From Lytechinus variegatus (lineage: Eukaryota > Echinodermata > Echinoidea > Temnopleuroida > Toxopneustidae), in the NCBI RefSeq assembly GCF_018143015.1, contig NC_054755.1:13030624-13094623 (forward strand): 64,000 nt of DNA, in the 5' to 3' direction. The notes beneath the pieces are model-generated. The model ran no database searches. It was not told where the DNA came from and worked only from the letters and a program-made list of their open reading frames with translations. Numbering within the stretch: the stretch's first letter is position 1; every line of letters starts with the position of its first letter. Of this stretch, positions 23,905 to 36,699 are shown piece by piece. Position numbers and translations under genes: made by a program.

Positions 23905-24310
23905 TGATATTTCTATTAACCCTCTCCAACCATATTGCTCTATAGTCACACCAGCGATACCGATTCCAAAACGATCAACGATATGTCGTTGGAAATAACG
24001 TGCTATATTTTGGTTGGTCTAGAATTGGTTTCGTTGTTGTGACTGAAGCAATACCCCATGTCCTCTCTGCAGACGATCAAACAAAATATTAATTCGATAA
24101 TTCTGATAGCAAAATTGATATTTTTATTAACTCTCTCCAACCATATATCTCTAGTCACACCAGCGATACCGATTCCAAAACGATCAACGATATGTCGTTG
24201 GAAATAACGTGCTATATTTTGGTTGGTCTTGAGTTGGTTTCGTTGTTGTGACTGAAGCATTACACAATGTCCTCTGCAGACGATCAAACAAAATATTTAT
24301 ATCGAAAATC
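23905..24310 (+). repeat. Tandem duplication, 209-bp unit
   Basis: Two adjacent copies, offset by 209 bp, share nearly identical sequence from CTCTCCAACCATAT through CCAGCGATACCGATTCCAAA, TATATTTTGGTTGGTCT and GCAGACGATCAAACAAAATATT. Both retain a CAACGA-TATG-TCGTTG hairpin (about 23,977 and 24,186). The 94-codon minus-strand frame across it comes from the duplication. Confidence 0.9.
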
Positions 24311-26027
24311 TGATTAGAATTGTTCTTGTATTTTGCTTTTATATGTATTTGATATTTTCAAATATTGTTTATAATTTTCAGAAGCTTTTGTTTTCGTTAA
24401 GATTTATTGTAATGGTATCATTGGTTTCAAAAATAATGATACAATGTGATCTAAAAAAGCATAATGTTACAATGTTTCATCGAAATTGAATAAAACTTTA
24501 CAAGGATGATGATGATATTGTGTGTTTTTTTGGGGGGTGAGGTGTATTTTTGAATGTTCTTAACTTATTTTCTGTTTACTTTATATAAACTGAAACATTT
24601 CGTAGTAAAATGTTTTAATCGGTTTGAGTTTTAGGTTAAAAAAGTTATTAGTTATCGATATGTTTTGATTATCGGTTCGTACAGTTTTAATAAGAAAATA
24701 GCGTCCAGTGTATACCGCTGATATTCAAATCGTTCAATGCAACGATCCCTACAACATGACCCCGATAAAATGTAATGCATGTTTTCAAAATGGCGGAATT
24801 ACCCATAGTGCACCGCGTAGCATCAGTGATATAGTAAACCGGTGACCTTTCGTGACCTGAACTAACCCCGATATATCTCAGATCAGGAACGGGATCATTT
24901 TCCTCAAGAAATTGTCACACCATAACGCGGTATTTGTGCTTTGAAATGTCTGCTTGAATTCAAAGGCTTTTTATTTTTATTTTTTTAATTTACACAAATC
25001 AACTTATTTTATCATCATCATGATCATGTTCATGTGTTATGTGATTATCAATTAGGCCTATGATTATCAAAGATGGCAGATACATGCATGGATTTGCAAG
25101 TTGATATAATGATTGTGTAGAACTTTGTGTTGATCTAAGCTGCGTACACACCTTAATCTTAAACAAGTTCAGATACACATTCTTTAAGTTTATTATTTGT
25201 TAGATTCAATTTCACTTAAGTGTAATTTGATCGAACATGGAAATATAATGAGACTATATACATCATTTTGAATGTGAGTATAGCCTACATGCAAGTAAAC
25301 CATTAAACAATAGTATCATCAATCATAAATGGTATTTTCCTTCCGCAAAATGAATACAGTTTTGTTTCCATTACATGTAGAAGATTACGGTAAGAACCAT
25401 CAAAACGAGCTGAAAGAAATTACATCTCTCTTGATTTGTGACAAAGATTTTTTTCATATTAAGCTGCTGTCGCTTATTGACCATGTTGACAGTAGTTCAG
25501 GAAAAAGGGTCAACATTGATATTTATCAAAATGAATGACCAAGTAATACCCCCCCACACAAAAAAGTCGATACAATTTCATCCTGAGATTTGGGTTGAAG
25601 CAAAAATAGCGAAGCAGATGTAAATTGAACGTGTTTATTACGATTTTCAAGAGTGAAAGCATTAGCTAAATATTGAGGTTTTTTTTATATTATGCGGTCA
25701 TTAGGGCTGAATACCAATTTTGCATATCGCACACTGGCAGACAAAGGTTAATCATGCTCCTCGATAACTTTATCACAGTAGGCCTAGTTATTCCATGAAC
25801 GAAATGGTTAGACATGGTTAGAAGGATAATGTGGAAGATCAATTAGTTAATTGGTTTATTTTGTGAAAGATGAAGCTCCGTTGAATTGCTGCTGCTCCAT
25901 GGCTACTGCTACTACTAGGACCTTAAGCTGTCGGTCCTCTGGTTGCTTGCTTACAAGATTTCATGCTTTCTTAGAAATCAGGTAAAAAAAATCACCACCA
26001 TTTACCAATTACTACTTCTACTACCAT

Positions 26028-26197
26028 TACAACTATGACTACCACATGTACTACTACTACCACTTGGTCGTCTACTACTACTACCACACCACCACCACTA
26101 CTACTACTATACCACCACCACTACTACTACTATACTACTACTACTACTACTACTACAACTACTACTACTACTATTACCACTACTACTACTGCCACTT

Positions 26198-26246
<49 letters not shown>

Positions 26247-26299
26247 CACTTTGTCGTCTACTACTACTACTACTACTACTACCACTACTACCACAGCTA
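26028..26299 (+). repeat. ACT trinucleotide microsatellite, left part
   Basis: Long run of ACT/ACC triplets, interrupted at 26,300 by a MITE and resuming at 26,471-26,630 as ACT/CTC-type triplets. Thr- or Tyr-rich frames through it are artefacts. Confidence 0.92.
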
Positions 26300-26468
26300 C
26301 ACTCTAAAAATGAAGTGCTAATTCAGCTCTCAAAGAGCGTGTATAGTGACTGCACTTCGGAGTGCTGATTTTCCTCGTTCAAATTTGAACTAGACAAAAC
26401 AGCACTCCGAAGTGCAGTCACTATACACGCTCTTTAAGAGCTGAATTAGCACTTCATTTTTTAGAGTG
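26300..26468. mobile_element. Palindromic MITE (family A, copy 4) inserted in a microsatellite
   Basis: The 169-bp element runs from CACTCTAAAAATGAAGTGCT to AGCACTTCATTTTTTAGAGTG with near-perfect arms. It is bracketed by TA at 26,298-26,299 and 26,469-26,470, and the ACT microsatellite continues on both sides. The central GTTCAAATTTGAAC and the GTATAGTGACTGCACT arms match the copy at 821-980. Its tight palindrome and clear target duplication suggest a younger insertion than the other copies. Confidence 0.9.
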
Positions 26469-26470
26469 TA

Positions 26471-26630
26471 CCACTACTACTACTACCACTACCGCTACTA
26501 CTAATACTACTACTATACTACTACTTCTCCTCCTCCTCCATCTCCTCCTACTACTACTACTCCCCCTCCTACTACTACTACTCCCCCTCCTACTACTACT
26601 GCCGCTTCTGGTGCTGCCTCTTATACTAAG
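26471..26630 (+). repeat. Trinucleotide microsatellite, right part
   Basis: Continuation of the ACT/ACC array after the MITE, mixing into CTC/CTA triplets. Confidence 0.88.
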
Positions 26631-26981
26631 TAGAGATTTTATTATCGCTTTTTACTCACATCTCTTAATCCTATAATTTTGAATTAGTGAAATGGTCTAA
26701 CGAATTTGAGCTTTCAACTTAAGCACCAGAACCAGTTTCCTTACAAGTTACATGTTAAACCAAGTTGTAAATGAAATGATCCATTCAACTGTGTATCCTA
26801 ACCAATGCGATATTTCTCCATGATTTAACCATCGACTGCACACACTCTAGCTCGAGGCGGATTGACATCGGATGATCCCGGGCGTGACTCGGGTAGTTCT
26901 CTATTACCAGCGACCTGTAGGCAGCTAAAATCGGGCAAAGTTAAAGGAATGTCCATTTCTGGAATATAGCTTACAACATTT

Positions 26982-29900
26982 CGTCCCTGTTTTCACGAAG
27001 TGACGGATACGAGAAAAATTTCATTTTTTTCAATTTTGAGTTTTTTGTATTTTTGGACATCTATGACTTATATCTTGAACCTCAAATAGTTTCAGATCAC
27101 AAAAATGTCTAATTACGTTGCTATGGCGACATGACATTCAAGAAAATACCGGGTTAAAGGATTTCTTGTTTTTACGAAGTGACGGATAAGCAGCCGTCAA
27201 TACGTGAAAACAAACGAATACGCTTTGCACTCAAGAGTTTTTTCACGAAGTGACTGAAGGCAAATATTTACAGTTTTGAACAGCCGAAGACCATGAAATG
27301 GTGAGTTTTTTGTAAATGTAGGCAATGAAATAAATGTAATGCAGCCTTTAAAGTCATTTCGAGTGATTTCAACCCTTTTTAAACGTCTCTGATAACAAAA
27401 ATCCTTAAAATAACGTCCAATCTCTACATACATTGCCCCATGTATTTATTTTCGTGTCAGTGAAAATTGAACGGAGTATTGCGTGTACATTTTTGTCACT
27501 CAATCGAACTTGAATGTAAATTTAGTCAAACCATAAGTCTTAGAATATTTTGAAACATTAATCAAGACTAAATAGATTTAATGAAGGCTGAGGATTTGGT
27601 GAAATAATCATATTATAGGGGCATTAGTTTAGGCCTAGATCTAGTCTAATTTACATGCATTGCCATTGTGTTAACTCGTACTCGTTAAGTTCTAACTTGT
27701 CTTCACAAGTTCCCAGGCCATATGAATAGTATTTGCAATAAATTTCCATAAAAAAAATCACAAATGAATACATAGATTTTATTGTCTGCTTTGCTATAGT
27801 GAACTCATCATGTAATTACATACTTTAGAAAATATGTAATGGAAAGATACCCCGGGGGGGGGGGTCTATAAATAACAATATGAATGCTGAGATCATGAAT
27901 TAATTTGGTAAAGTTAGTGGCCAACCTATGTGGGCAAATAAGTTGAGTCCTTAGTTAAACTGAAGATTACTGGGGATTTATGTTTTAAATAAATCATCTC
28001 AAGTCCAGACTCGGTCTACATCTAATGTAGATAGAGCTTTATACTTTGTTGTTTGGTGGCCACTTCCTCGCCCTTATCTCTATAACGTTTTACAGAAACT
28101 GAAAGAATCTACATAAATAACTGCACCTCGGATTTGATCATAATCATGATGATGAAGATATTTTCATTTTTTTTCAGATGCAGTATATACAATAAGCGAT
28201 GTTTCAGAGAACAAATGAGAGAAGTCCTGGAACTGGTACACTTGCTATTTAACAATGCTGATGGTCAGATACAATTCCAGGTGAGAATTTTCATAGTGTT
28301 ATAAACTCACATGACATCCTGTCAGTATAAGCAATTCATTGATTTTCACTTACTACCAAATTTAATTTCACTTGCAAATCTAGTAAACAATGAAGCTATG
28401 AAACTTACGTTGATTCAAAGATATAATAACCAGAAAATATTAATTTTGGAATACGTTATAATTTAGCAGATATACACCATGTATTTCTAAGTTGTAAAAG
28501 AACATTCTCATTTTAACAGATGCTTGGTGTACTGCCCTAGAGCATTACAAATTTGACATGTGATCATATTTTCAGCTGAAACTTTCTTATAAATTGGAAA
28601 CATCTAATTGAAATATTTGCTTTAATTATCAGTGGTAAATAGAGTGTATAAAGTATATTCTTGTACCATACTGACTGGGAAGGTTTATGTTTGGTAAGGG
28701 CAATTTAAAATATTGAGTCTGCTATCTATTCTACAAACTTGATATTGGATTGACAAAAAACTTTGAAAACAAACAGATAATTTGTACATTATTTCATTCC
28801 ACACACATAGGTTAGATCCAGGGGCCGACACGCTTGTCAGATGGGTCATTGATGATTCCCTGAACATCGCAGATATGATCTGATTTGGTGACATGGCAGT
28901 GGAATTGGTAGTGACTGGATTTTTATAGTGTGCCCTGGTTTTGAACTATTGAAGTAACCAAACTAGAAACATCTTCTGAGAACTCTGACTGCAATTCTGA
29001 TGATGAAAGTCTGTCTACACTTGTGAAAATGTGAAGGAGTTGGCTCTACCTCCGTACCTCGTGGCCTTTCAGGTTCAGTGCTCTCATCTAACCTTTTTTC
29101 TTTTTCCAGCTGGGTAACTGATACCAATTTTAATTTTCTTGAGATTTTGACTTCAACATAAGTTTAGTTTTAATTTTGATAGGACTTTCAAATCTGGTTT
29201 CATTTTTAGAGCAGTGTATTATATAAAGAAACTATACTGCTTGAACTATAAGTCTCTGCTCTTATAGTGATATGATTATGAACTCCTTTAAAATATTTTA
29301 TATATACAGTCAAATATAAAGTTCAGAATAGTCACTTATCTGCTATACTTACATGTTAAAATTGCTTATACACATCGTCCACATATGGATGCAGAATAAT
29401 TACCCCTTTTCATTCATTTGTTTTGCATGTTTTCATTTTGCTTGGTGCTATCTTAAAACAGAAATACGGCATATTTCTACATTTAAAATAAAACTGAATG
29501 TTACTAGCTGTATTGTGCTTAAATGTATTGTGTTAATACTTTATACTCTCTAATGATAACAATCATATAATTTAGACTGACATGCATTGTGAAACTCAAT
29601 AGCTGCATGATAAATTACTAGTAAGGATGTAAGGGTGAAAATCAGATTAGCTTTTTGTGAATTCATTTTCAAAAGCCAAATGTGTTAACACAGACACCCC
29701 CCCCCTCTTCCATGAGGTAATGTTTTATTGGTTTATCAGGGGTGTGAGAATTCTTAAGCTGATTTTAGTTATTTTTTGCTTTTTATTTTAAGCTTGATAT
29801 CCCCCTTTTCTGTACAATAGTTTGAGAGCACATTCAATTTAATCCCCAACTCTTTACAGAATTTTCAGGTCTTTATTTGTCATCGCTCACACACCTGGTT

Positions 29901-32499
29901 CATGCAGTCGATGTGTCGTAATTTTATTCCAGAAAATCCAACTGTTAGATTTTGTTAATGATTGTTATTCAGGAAAGAAGTAATACATGATTATTTTTAG
30001 CTTGAGGTGGAAGATACACCACAGCACATGTTTTTCTTTCTATTTGGAGTAAGAATTTTACTCTTTTTTAATCCCACTAGATCAAAGATGTTATTTTCTA
30101 AAACCATGAAGACGATTTTTTTGTAAAGTTCAGATTTTAGAAGAAACTAAGGTGTATTTTAATACATTTTCCTGTTTCGGACTCTGACAATAATTTGCAA
30201 TTAAAAAAAAAGTGTTTGATTGGAAAATGTATTGATGAATGTTATTTAGCAAATGACTTGAGAATGATGGAAAAAATGCAAATCTACTTAGTCATTCATA
30301 TTTTTTATCATTGCATTTTTTTTTGCTTTTGTCGCCGTCTGGATTTTGGGATTTTGATTATAAATTTGTAAAAAAAAATTATCCTGTTTGATATGACGTT
30401 AAATTATTGATTTAAAATTATATTTCCTTCTTTGGCCATCATAGTTTATAATTGTTTATTCAAAGGTTTGCATGTTTCCTTCGGTAAAGATAAGCTTTTA
30501 GTATCATTTAGACTTTTTAGTCTTTGACAGTGTGTAAAACATGAAATAACTCTCAAGGCAATTGTGTCGACTGATTTAATTATGACATTCTTTTCATTAA
30601 GAAATTCCAAAGAGTAATGAATGTAATAAGTAATGTTGACTATGTTACTTCTATTTTGATGGAAAAGAAATAGGCCATTATACTTGTATATGTGTATGTT
30701 AATACAAATATACATTAGAGAATACAACTTTCCTGCACCACTAGCATTGATTATATTCCAGTATTCTTGTAATTGAAAGTTTATTCATTTGTCATTGGAA
30801 TGTTTTGAATGTAGAATTGGGTACTTGATAGCAATTCTGTATTTCTAAATGTGGCATTCCCAGACTAGGATTACTGATTCTGTTTAGCAAGGTATGATAT
30901 ACAAATAAATATATTGTTGCATAACGGTATATTCAAGTTTAATGAAATGTATAAAATGACAAAATTCTGTGTACCTGATGGTTCATTTCCTATACCTTTC
31001 ACAGTGCAATATTAAATTAATTTGAATAATTATGAATGTCGATGTGTTTGTCACTAGCGATTATGGTCCTATATATTATTGAATTTAAAAATTTGTCAAA
31101 AATATATTTCCATTGTTAACATTGTATGGAGATGATACTTTAATGAATTTATTAAGCATACCTTTATCGAAATGATTGATATGAAAAAAAATTATATTTT
31201 AATTTTCTATTTGTCACTTGCTGCTATGATTTCATATGTTATAGAATTAAAAGTGTTCTTCTAAATTTATTCACATTGCTAACTTTGAAGAATTTATTTT
31301 ATATCGTTAGTATTTTCAATGATTTATGACAAGTCATAACTCTCATTTTGCATGAAAAGATATTTTAATAGGATTTTCAGGAGAGAATACATGACCATTG
31401 TGATAAAGGAAAAATGGAGTAGAGAGAGAATGAGAGGGGGGGGGGGGGCGAGAGTGATATGTAACTCGAAATTTGTTCGCTTTATTTTGACAAATTCTTA
31501 TTTTTCTTTGGGGGGATAGCAATTAGTCATAATTTACCAATTCTTGTTGCCTTATATAGTTGAGTACAATTCTCGAGGTATAGTCTCAAAGAATAATGTT
31601 GAATCACTAACTCGGCCTTAACAAAGAATTAATACACAACATTTAAGAGACACTCAATCGGGATTTCATTTTATGAAGGGGGTAGGGAGGTTAATAAACT
31701 AACAAAAGTTTATAATGTTGAATTTTCAATTTCCAAACGGAGTCAGAGCACACAAAGGGTATATAATTAAACTCTTTATAAATTTACAAAGACAAAAGAC
31801 AAATCGAATACATTCTAGTCACATTTTCATGACCTGTTACACAAAGCTTTCGTATTTCAGTGTTCATCTATCAAAAATGAATATATTGAAATAAAATAGG
31901 CCTAAGAATTTAAAACGTATGTCTATTGGGCTTCCCTTTTATTACGTGAAAAAAAGAAAACAGTATTAGAAGTGATTTTTTGTACTTATTTGCGGAAGCT
32001 GCAGGCCCTATTAATCTCACATTTAGGATTAATTTTGTTTGCAATAGCAAATAAAGAGTTTGAGTATATCTAAAACCTATGTATGGAATTGCATCCACAA
32101 GGCTATACGTGGGACTAAGGCGGAACCTCTTCCCGTCACTTCGTAAAAACAAAATTGAAGCGCGTCCTCGAATTTCGGGTTTTCACGAAGTGACGGTTAT
32201 GCGCGCGGAGCACTATCCGTCACTTCGTGAAAATAAATCTAAGCGTGTCCCGTAATATTTTTTTTTCACGAAAATATGGTTCTGTTTATAGCTCATTATC
32301 TTCTTAAATACTAAAGGAAAATGCAAATGATTGGAATCAAAGATTGTCTAGAATATGCCCTCTACGAAAATATGATATTTATTCACCTTGCATACATTAA
32401 AGAGGTTGAGATTGAGGTCTAAACCTTCGCAAGCGATTTACTCAAAACTGGCTTTTAAAAAGTTGCGCGCACATCCGTCACTTCGTGAAAACAGGGACG
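26982..32499. mobile_element. 5.5-kb element with 27-bp perfect terminal inverted repeats
   Basis: The left end (26,982-27,008) begins CGTCCCTGTTTTCACGAAGT and continues GACGGAT. The right end (32,473-32,499) is its exact complement. ATTT precedes the left end (26,978-26,981) and follows the right end (32,500-32,503), a likely 4-bp target duplication. The core TTTYACGAAGTGACGG recurs inside both ends: at about 27,169 and 27,238 on the left, and at about 32,134, 32,171 and 32,217 on the right. These look like subterminal transposase sites. The interior is AT-rich with no long open frame; only the exon-like segment at 28,178-28,280 stands out. It is probably a non-autonomous or decayed DNA transposon. 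A 4-bp duplication would fit families such as Sola or Academ, but I cannot assign one. Confidence 0.75.
28178..28280 (+). other. Orphan exon-like segment, 34 open codons
   Basis: Preceded by a strong acceptor (TTTTCATTTTTTTTCAG) and followed by a strong donor (CAG|GTGAGA). The second frame is open throughout and encodes CSIYNKRCFREQ, continuing MREVLELVHLLFNN to the exon end. This amphipathic, protein-like sequence I do not recognise. Entry phase is 2 and exit phase 0, so it does not fit in frame between the Zic exons. If it were spliced after Zic exon 1, it would add about 13 residues and a stop, giving a factor with fingers 1-3 only. It may be a remnant of a transposase or captured gene in the 5.5-kb element. 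A possible further segment at about 28,811-28,880, ending in TGA, is too weak to call. Confidence 0.33.
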
Positions 32500-32911
32500 A
32501 TTTATAAGATGCATTTGTATATCAGGATGTAACATAAAGATAATTTAAGTTAAAGCATGGACCCTACATGGTTAAAGCCTGTGTATAGCTTTGGTAAGGG
32601 TCAATAATGTGATTGATAATCGAATATCATCTAATATGACAGTCTTACTGAAGCGTAGAGACCGTTAGATATTTTTCCAACTGCACTTCTCTGAGAAAAT
32701 TTCAAATATTCAAATCTTGGATATATAGCGCCCTCTCTCGGCGATGCTTGTTTTAAATTTAAAAAATGGGCATTCAAGCACTTATCTTATAAATTTAGTG
32801 ATTAGATATCCAAAAGTTACAGACAAAGAACATATCTTGAAAGTTTCAGCCCATTCCATGATTTGGAATAGGATTTAATTGAAAGACAAAAACACACAGA
32901 TATTTTAATTT

Positions 32912-32958
32912 GATCGGGTGTTTGATCGGGTGACCCGATCAAGTTAAATGACCCGATC
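32912..32958. repeat. Cluster of four GATCGGGT motifs, two in each orientation
   Basis: GATCGGGT occurs at 32,912-32,919 and 32,924-32,931, and its complement ACCCGATC at 32,933-32,940 and 32,951-32,958. The last two are each followed by AAGTTAAAT. Arranged as two direct pairs facing each other. Confidence 0.75.
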
Positions 32959-34431
32959 AAGTTAAATTTCCATGTAAAATCGCAAAATTTATCCTGTAAA
33001 ACACATTTTAATTTCATATCCTCCACATCATAACTGTTATAGGGCATATCCATTCATATTAGCTAGCAATGAATTGGAATAGTGATTGGTGCATTTTGGT
33101 GGATTTACCAAAACTATACACAAGCTTTAATCACTGTAAAAAACGCTGTTAAAAATGTTAAGCAACGCTGTTTTAAGCCCGTCACTCTCGTAACAATATG
33201 TAGAAACATGAATACTAGTGCATGCATGGAGGTGGAATTACGTTTTTCATATTTTTAGGAAAACTCATAGGCCTATATAACATGAAATCAATAACAACTG
33301 ACGCATTATTTTGTAGCTCAGAATTCATAATTATGTAATAAAAAGCTTCATCATTGGAATCAAAATGATGCCCCTCCCATCCAAAAAAGATCGAAAAGCT
33401 GGAAAAGAAGACCCTTTTTAATACATGGTCATGGTATATAATAACGTATATAAAGAATACAAAAGTTTACATTGACAAAGTCTTTTGAAAAACGTCATCA
33501 CTGTTAAAACGTTGTTTGAAATGTTTAACACGTAAAAGTCCGTCATTCTAACTATTTATAGTTTTTAATCAAGTTGATTAATGTTTTAAACAAGTTTATT
33601 AAAGTTTTATAAAAGTCCATTTAAGAAACCTCATCACTGCATTTGCATGCATGAAGCTAATTTGACCAAATTTGGGGAAAAGCAGATGACTATATCACAT
33701 TCTACTTATAATTGTTCATAAAGAGTTCCAGGAGCATTTAAATAAATCGTATACAAAGCACAGATGTGACGCATATTCTTGGAAACAGTTACACAAGAAA
33801 TGACATTTTACTCTGTAAAAAATGAGGTATGCAAATATATAGGGCATGGCAATTTTAACATGGTTTTTAGAAAATATACAGGCCTGTATAATGAATAAGG
33901 TAAACTAAAATCTTTCATATTTTGTGAATTTTAGCTATAGTGTATATTTTCAAGGAAATAAAAGCAAACATATGAAGTGACCGCTAAAAATTAGTTTTTT
34001 ATGAAAAAAAGAATACTCATAGAATACTTTCAAAAGTAAATGATATTATTATCGAAAATGATTAAATGAAAATGAAATGAAAGTATGAAACTGTATAAAA
34101 CCTGCATCTATAACAACATTGCTGAATGATTATCATTTTTCAATGCAATAAGTTTACTTTGGACCTCGTTTAAGTGAAAACCTTTCGTTTGTTTTGTAAA
34201 AGACATATGTCTCATGGCATTAATGAAATATCTCTAGCTAGGCTTCCCTTTAACTGTCTGCCTTGTAATCGAACCATGTAACCGCATTTTTTAGAATTCC
34301 CAAAATGGTGTCCTTTGCGTTCGGTATTGTACAGAAGTGTGAAATCTGGATGAAAGACACATTATGAAGACCCGTCCGCCACCTTAGATATTTTTCAATC
34401 ACTTGAAAATTATCATCTGTATAGTATGAAA

Positions 34432-34516
34432 TGTGTATGTGACATGGTAGGGTGTGTGTATGTGTGTGCGTGGGTTAGGGTGGGTGAGTGCAGATGTGTG
34501 TGTGTGTGTGTTATGG
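34432..34516 (+). repeat. GT-rich microsatellite
   Basis: Imperfect TG/GTGTGTG tract with interspersed GGGTG; similar GT-rich sequence resumes at 34,620-34,690. Confidence 0.75.
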
Positions 34517-34945
34517 CTTATTCAGTGCACATTTCTGGAGATGCGGGAAGATCGAGGGCCGACAACATTGCTCCTATTCTTGGTGTATCTCTTATAAAGG
34601 CTATCGCATTCACCATGGGTAAGTGGATGTGGGTGAGTGGGAGCTGATCTGTGGTGCGAGTGTGTGTTTGGTGTGGGAACTATGTGCATGTGGAGTCCAG
34701 TTGCTGCTGTATTTGATCGGGTATTCAGACATTTTTGTGACAATTTTTCTTTAGATCATCGAACTTATTTTGAGTGAATTGGTCATGATGGGGTGAGGGC
34801 GTGTGTCTGTTGGGGGAGGGGAAATTGTGGTGCGTAATGGTACTCCATATTTATTATTACTTGCAAACTGTAGATGGAAACAAGTTTATAGTTTATACTA
34901 TACAATGTAAACAATATATTGTGGTTTATTTACCATTTTTATATT

Positions 34946-35330
34946 AAAGTTTTCAAAGTGACGATTGAAGATTACCCTTAAAGGTCTTTATATCTTTGTT
35001 TGAAAATGTCACTTGCAATAAAATTAGAATGGAAATTCAGAGCCTTTTGAACACTTACAAGTCCGAAAAGATTCCCATAAAGTTTTCAAAGGGATCTGAA
35101 GAAACACTATCATTGGCCAGACAAAGCAGACAGTCTTACATCGCAGAATATTCATGATTCGTTTTGATATATTTTATTTCATGGAGGAAAGTTTTCAAAG
35201 TAACAAGATGAAGATGTTATTGGCCTGAAAATTTTAACAAATGAATCAAGGGTATTGCCTCTCGTTTAAGTACAGTAATTTTGTTTAGGGTATACGTTCT
35301 ATTAAAAGTTTCAAAAGTAACGACAAGAAA
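34946..35330 (+). repeat. Degenerate tandem repeat with AAAGTTTTCAAAG core
   Basis: The core AAAGTTTTCAAAGTRACRA or a variant starts at about 34,946, 35,079, 35,188 and 35,304, at intervals of 109-133 bp, followed by GATGAAG-like sequence. TTCAAAG is the complement of a TCF/LEF site (CTTTGAA), so the array carries up to four TCF-like motifs. Confidence 0.5.
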
Positions 35331-36699
35331 TCTTACGAACACGAAGGTGGATCACAAAAGAATCTCTAGTAGACAATAATACCTTGAATATGAACAGAAA
35401 GACGAACTGTGAGTCACACTGTTGAAGTGAAATGTATGTTTTATGAGTCAGACTTTAGGATCAGAAGTCAATTTGACACGTTAGAACCGTAGGAAAGTAA
35501 TAACGCCATGCCTCACGGTAGCCATTTTGGTTTGTAGAGGCCCGCTGGTATTATGAGCGGGTTCACGATCTCACGCCGCGCCCAGCTCTCCCGGGGGACC
35601 TTTGTTATTTCAGGGTATCAAGTCATATCGCGTCTCGATCTCAACTTTTTTTTTCTTTTCCTTCCGCGTGTGATGTCCATGAGCTATGAAAAGTTCCAGT
35701 AATGTCAGGTAGATGTTTACTTTTTCTGAAATAACTTTTCAAAATGGTCAGAGGTTTTGCAGGCATTCTTCAACGAGGATCAAACGAACTCCAGGCAGAG
35801 ACGTTTTAGAAATAGCTGAGAAGTAATAATAATAATTCAACCGCTCAAAATATTTAATAACCTCAAGTGATGCAGTATAATCATGGGATTTCTTCCTGAT
35901 TCATCCGAAAAATATTTGTTTTCTTGAAAGCAAATATTTTGTAGGCAATATTATATTTGTATATGCCTATATCATGAGCTCCTGGTTTGGATTGATATAC
36001 ATGTAGGTTAGAGTCAATAAACTTGTATAAATGTAAAGCACACTGTGCATTGCATGGAACTATAATGAGCTAAATAAAATTGTTTTTTGTCATCATCATC
36101 ATCACCATCATCTTCATCAACACTTTTGTTGACGTTATTTATTATCATCATATCTTATCACGTTTTTTACCTAAGTTAAGTCTACATCAGAGTTTGATTT
36201 GAAGTTTCTTTAATTGATATTTTGGGGAGCTCATTTCTCAACAGCAAAACATTTTATACCATTTATACCAGAGTTATGTGGCACATATATTTTTTTTATT
36301 CATATAGGCCTAACTTGGGCAGTCATTTTATTGAATTTTGTTTGGAATTATTTTCAGATAGTTACCCCAACTGGCATTTACGTTTACCCCTACTTTTCGT
36401 GTCCTTGTCCTGTTTTCTCTTAATCATTTAATTTGAAATATTGATTTACGTTTGTTCAAGTAAATAATTCATTGTATAAATAATAAAAAAATCGTTGCTT
36501 TTACCACTGAATATAATCGTCACCCAACGTGAGCGGCATACTCTAATTTTGGAGTGGAAAATAAACTTAATATTTGGAATGGAAATACCTTTCATACCAA
36601 TCTTGATTGAAGATGACCATGCTGAAGCATTGTCACTGAATTCAATTGGTGATTAACAGCTTTAAATCTACATGACGCCATGAAGTGTTTAAAGTACAC

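Noticed and set aside
24003..24287. 94-codon minus-strand frame
   Set aside because: It spans the 209-bp tandem duplication and repeats its own peptide; no independent support.
26035..26321. Thr- and Tyr-rich frames of 90-91 codons
   Set aside because: Products of an ACT trinucleotide repeat.
28685..28894. Possible protein-like last exons on either strand near 28.8 kb
   Set aside because: Several short frames look protein-like, but acceptor signals are weak and phases do not match the segment at 28,178-28,280.
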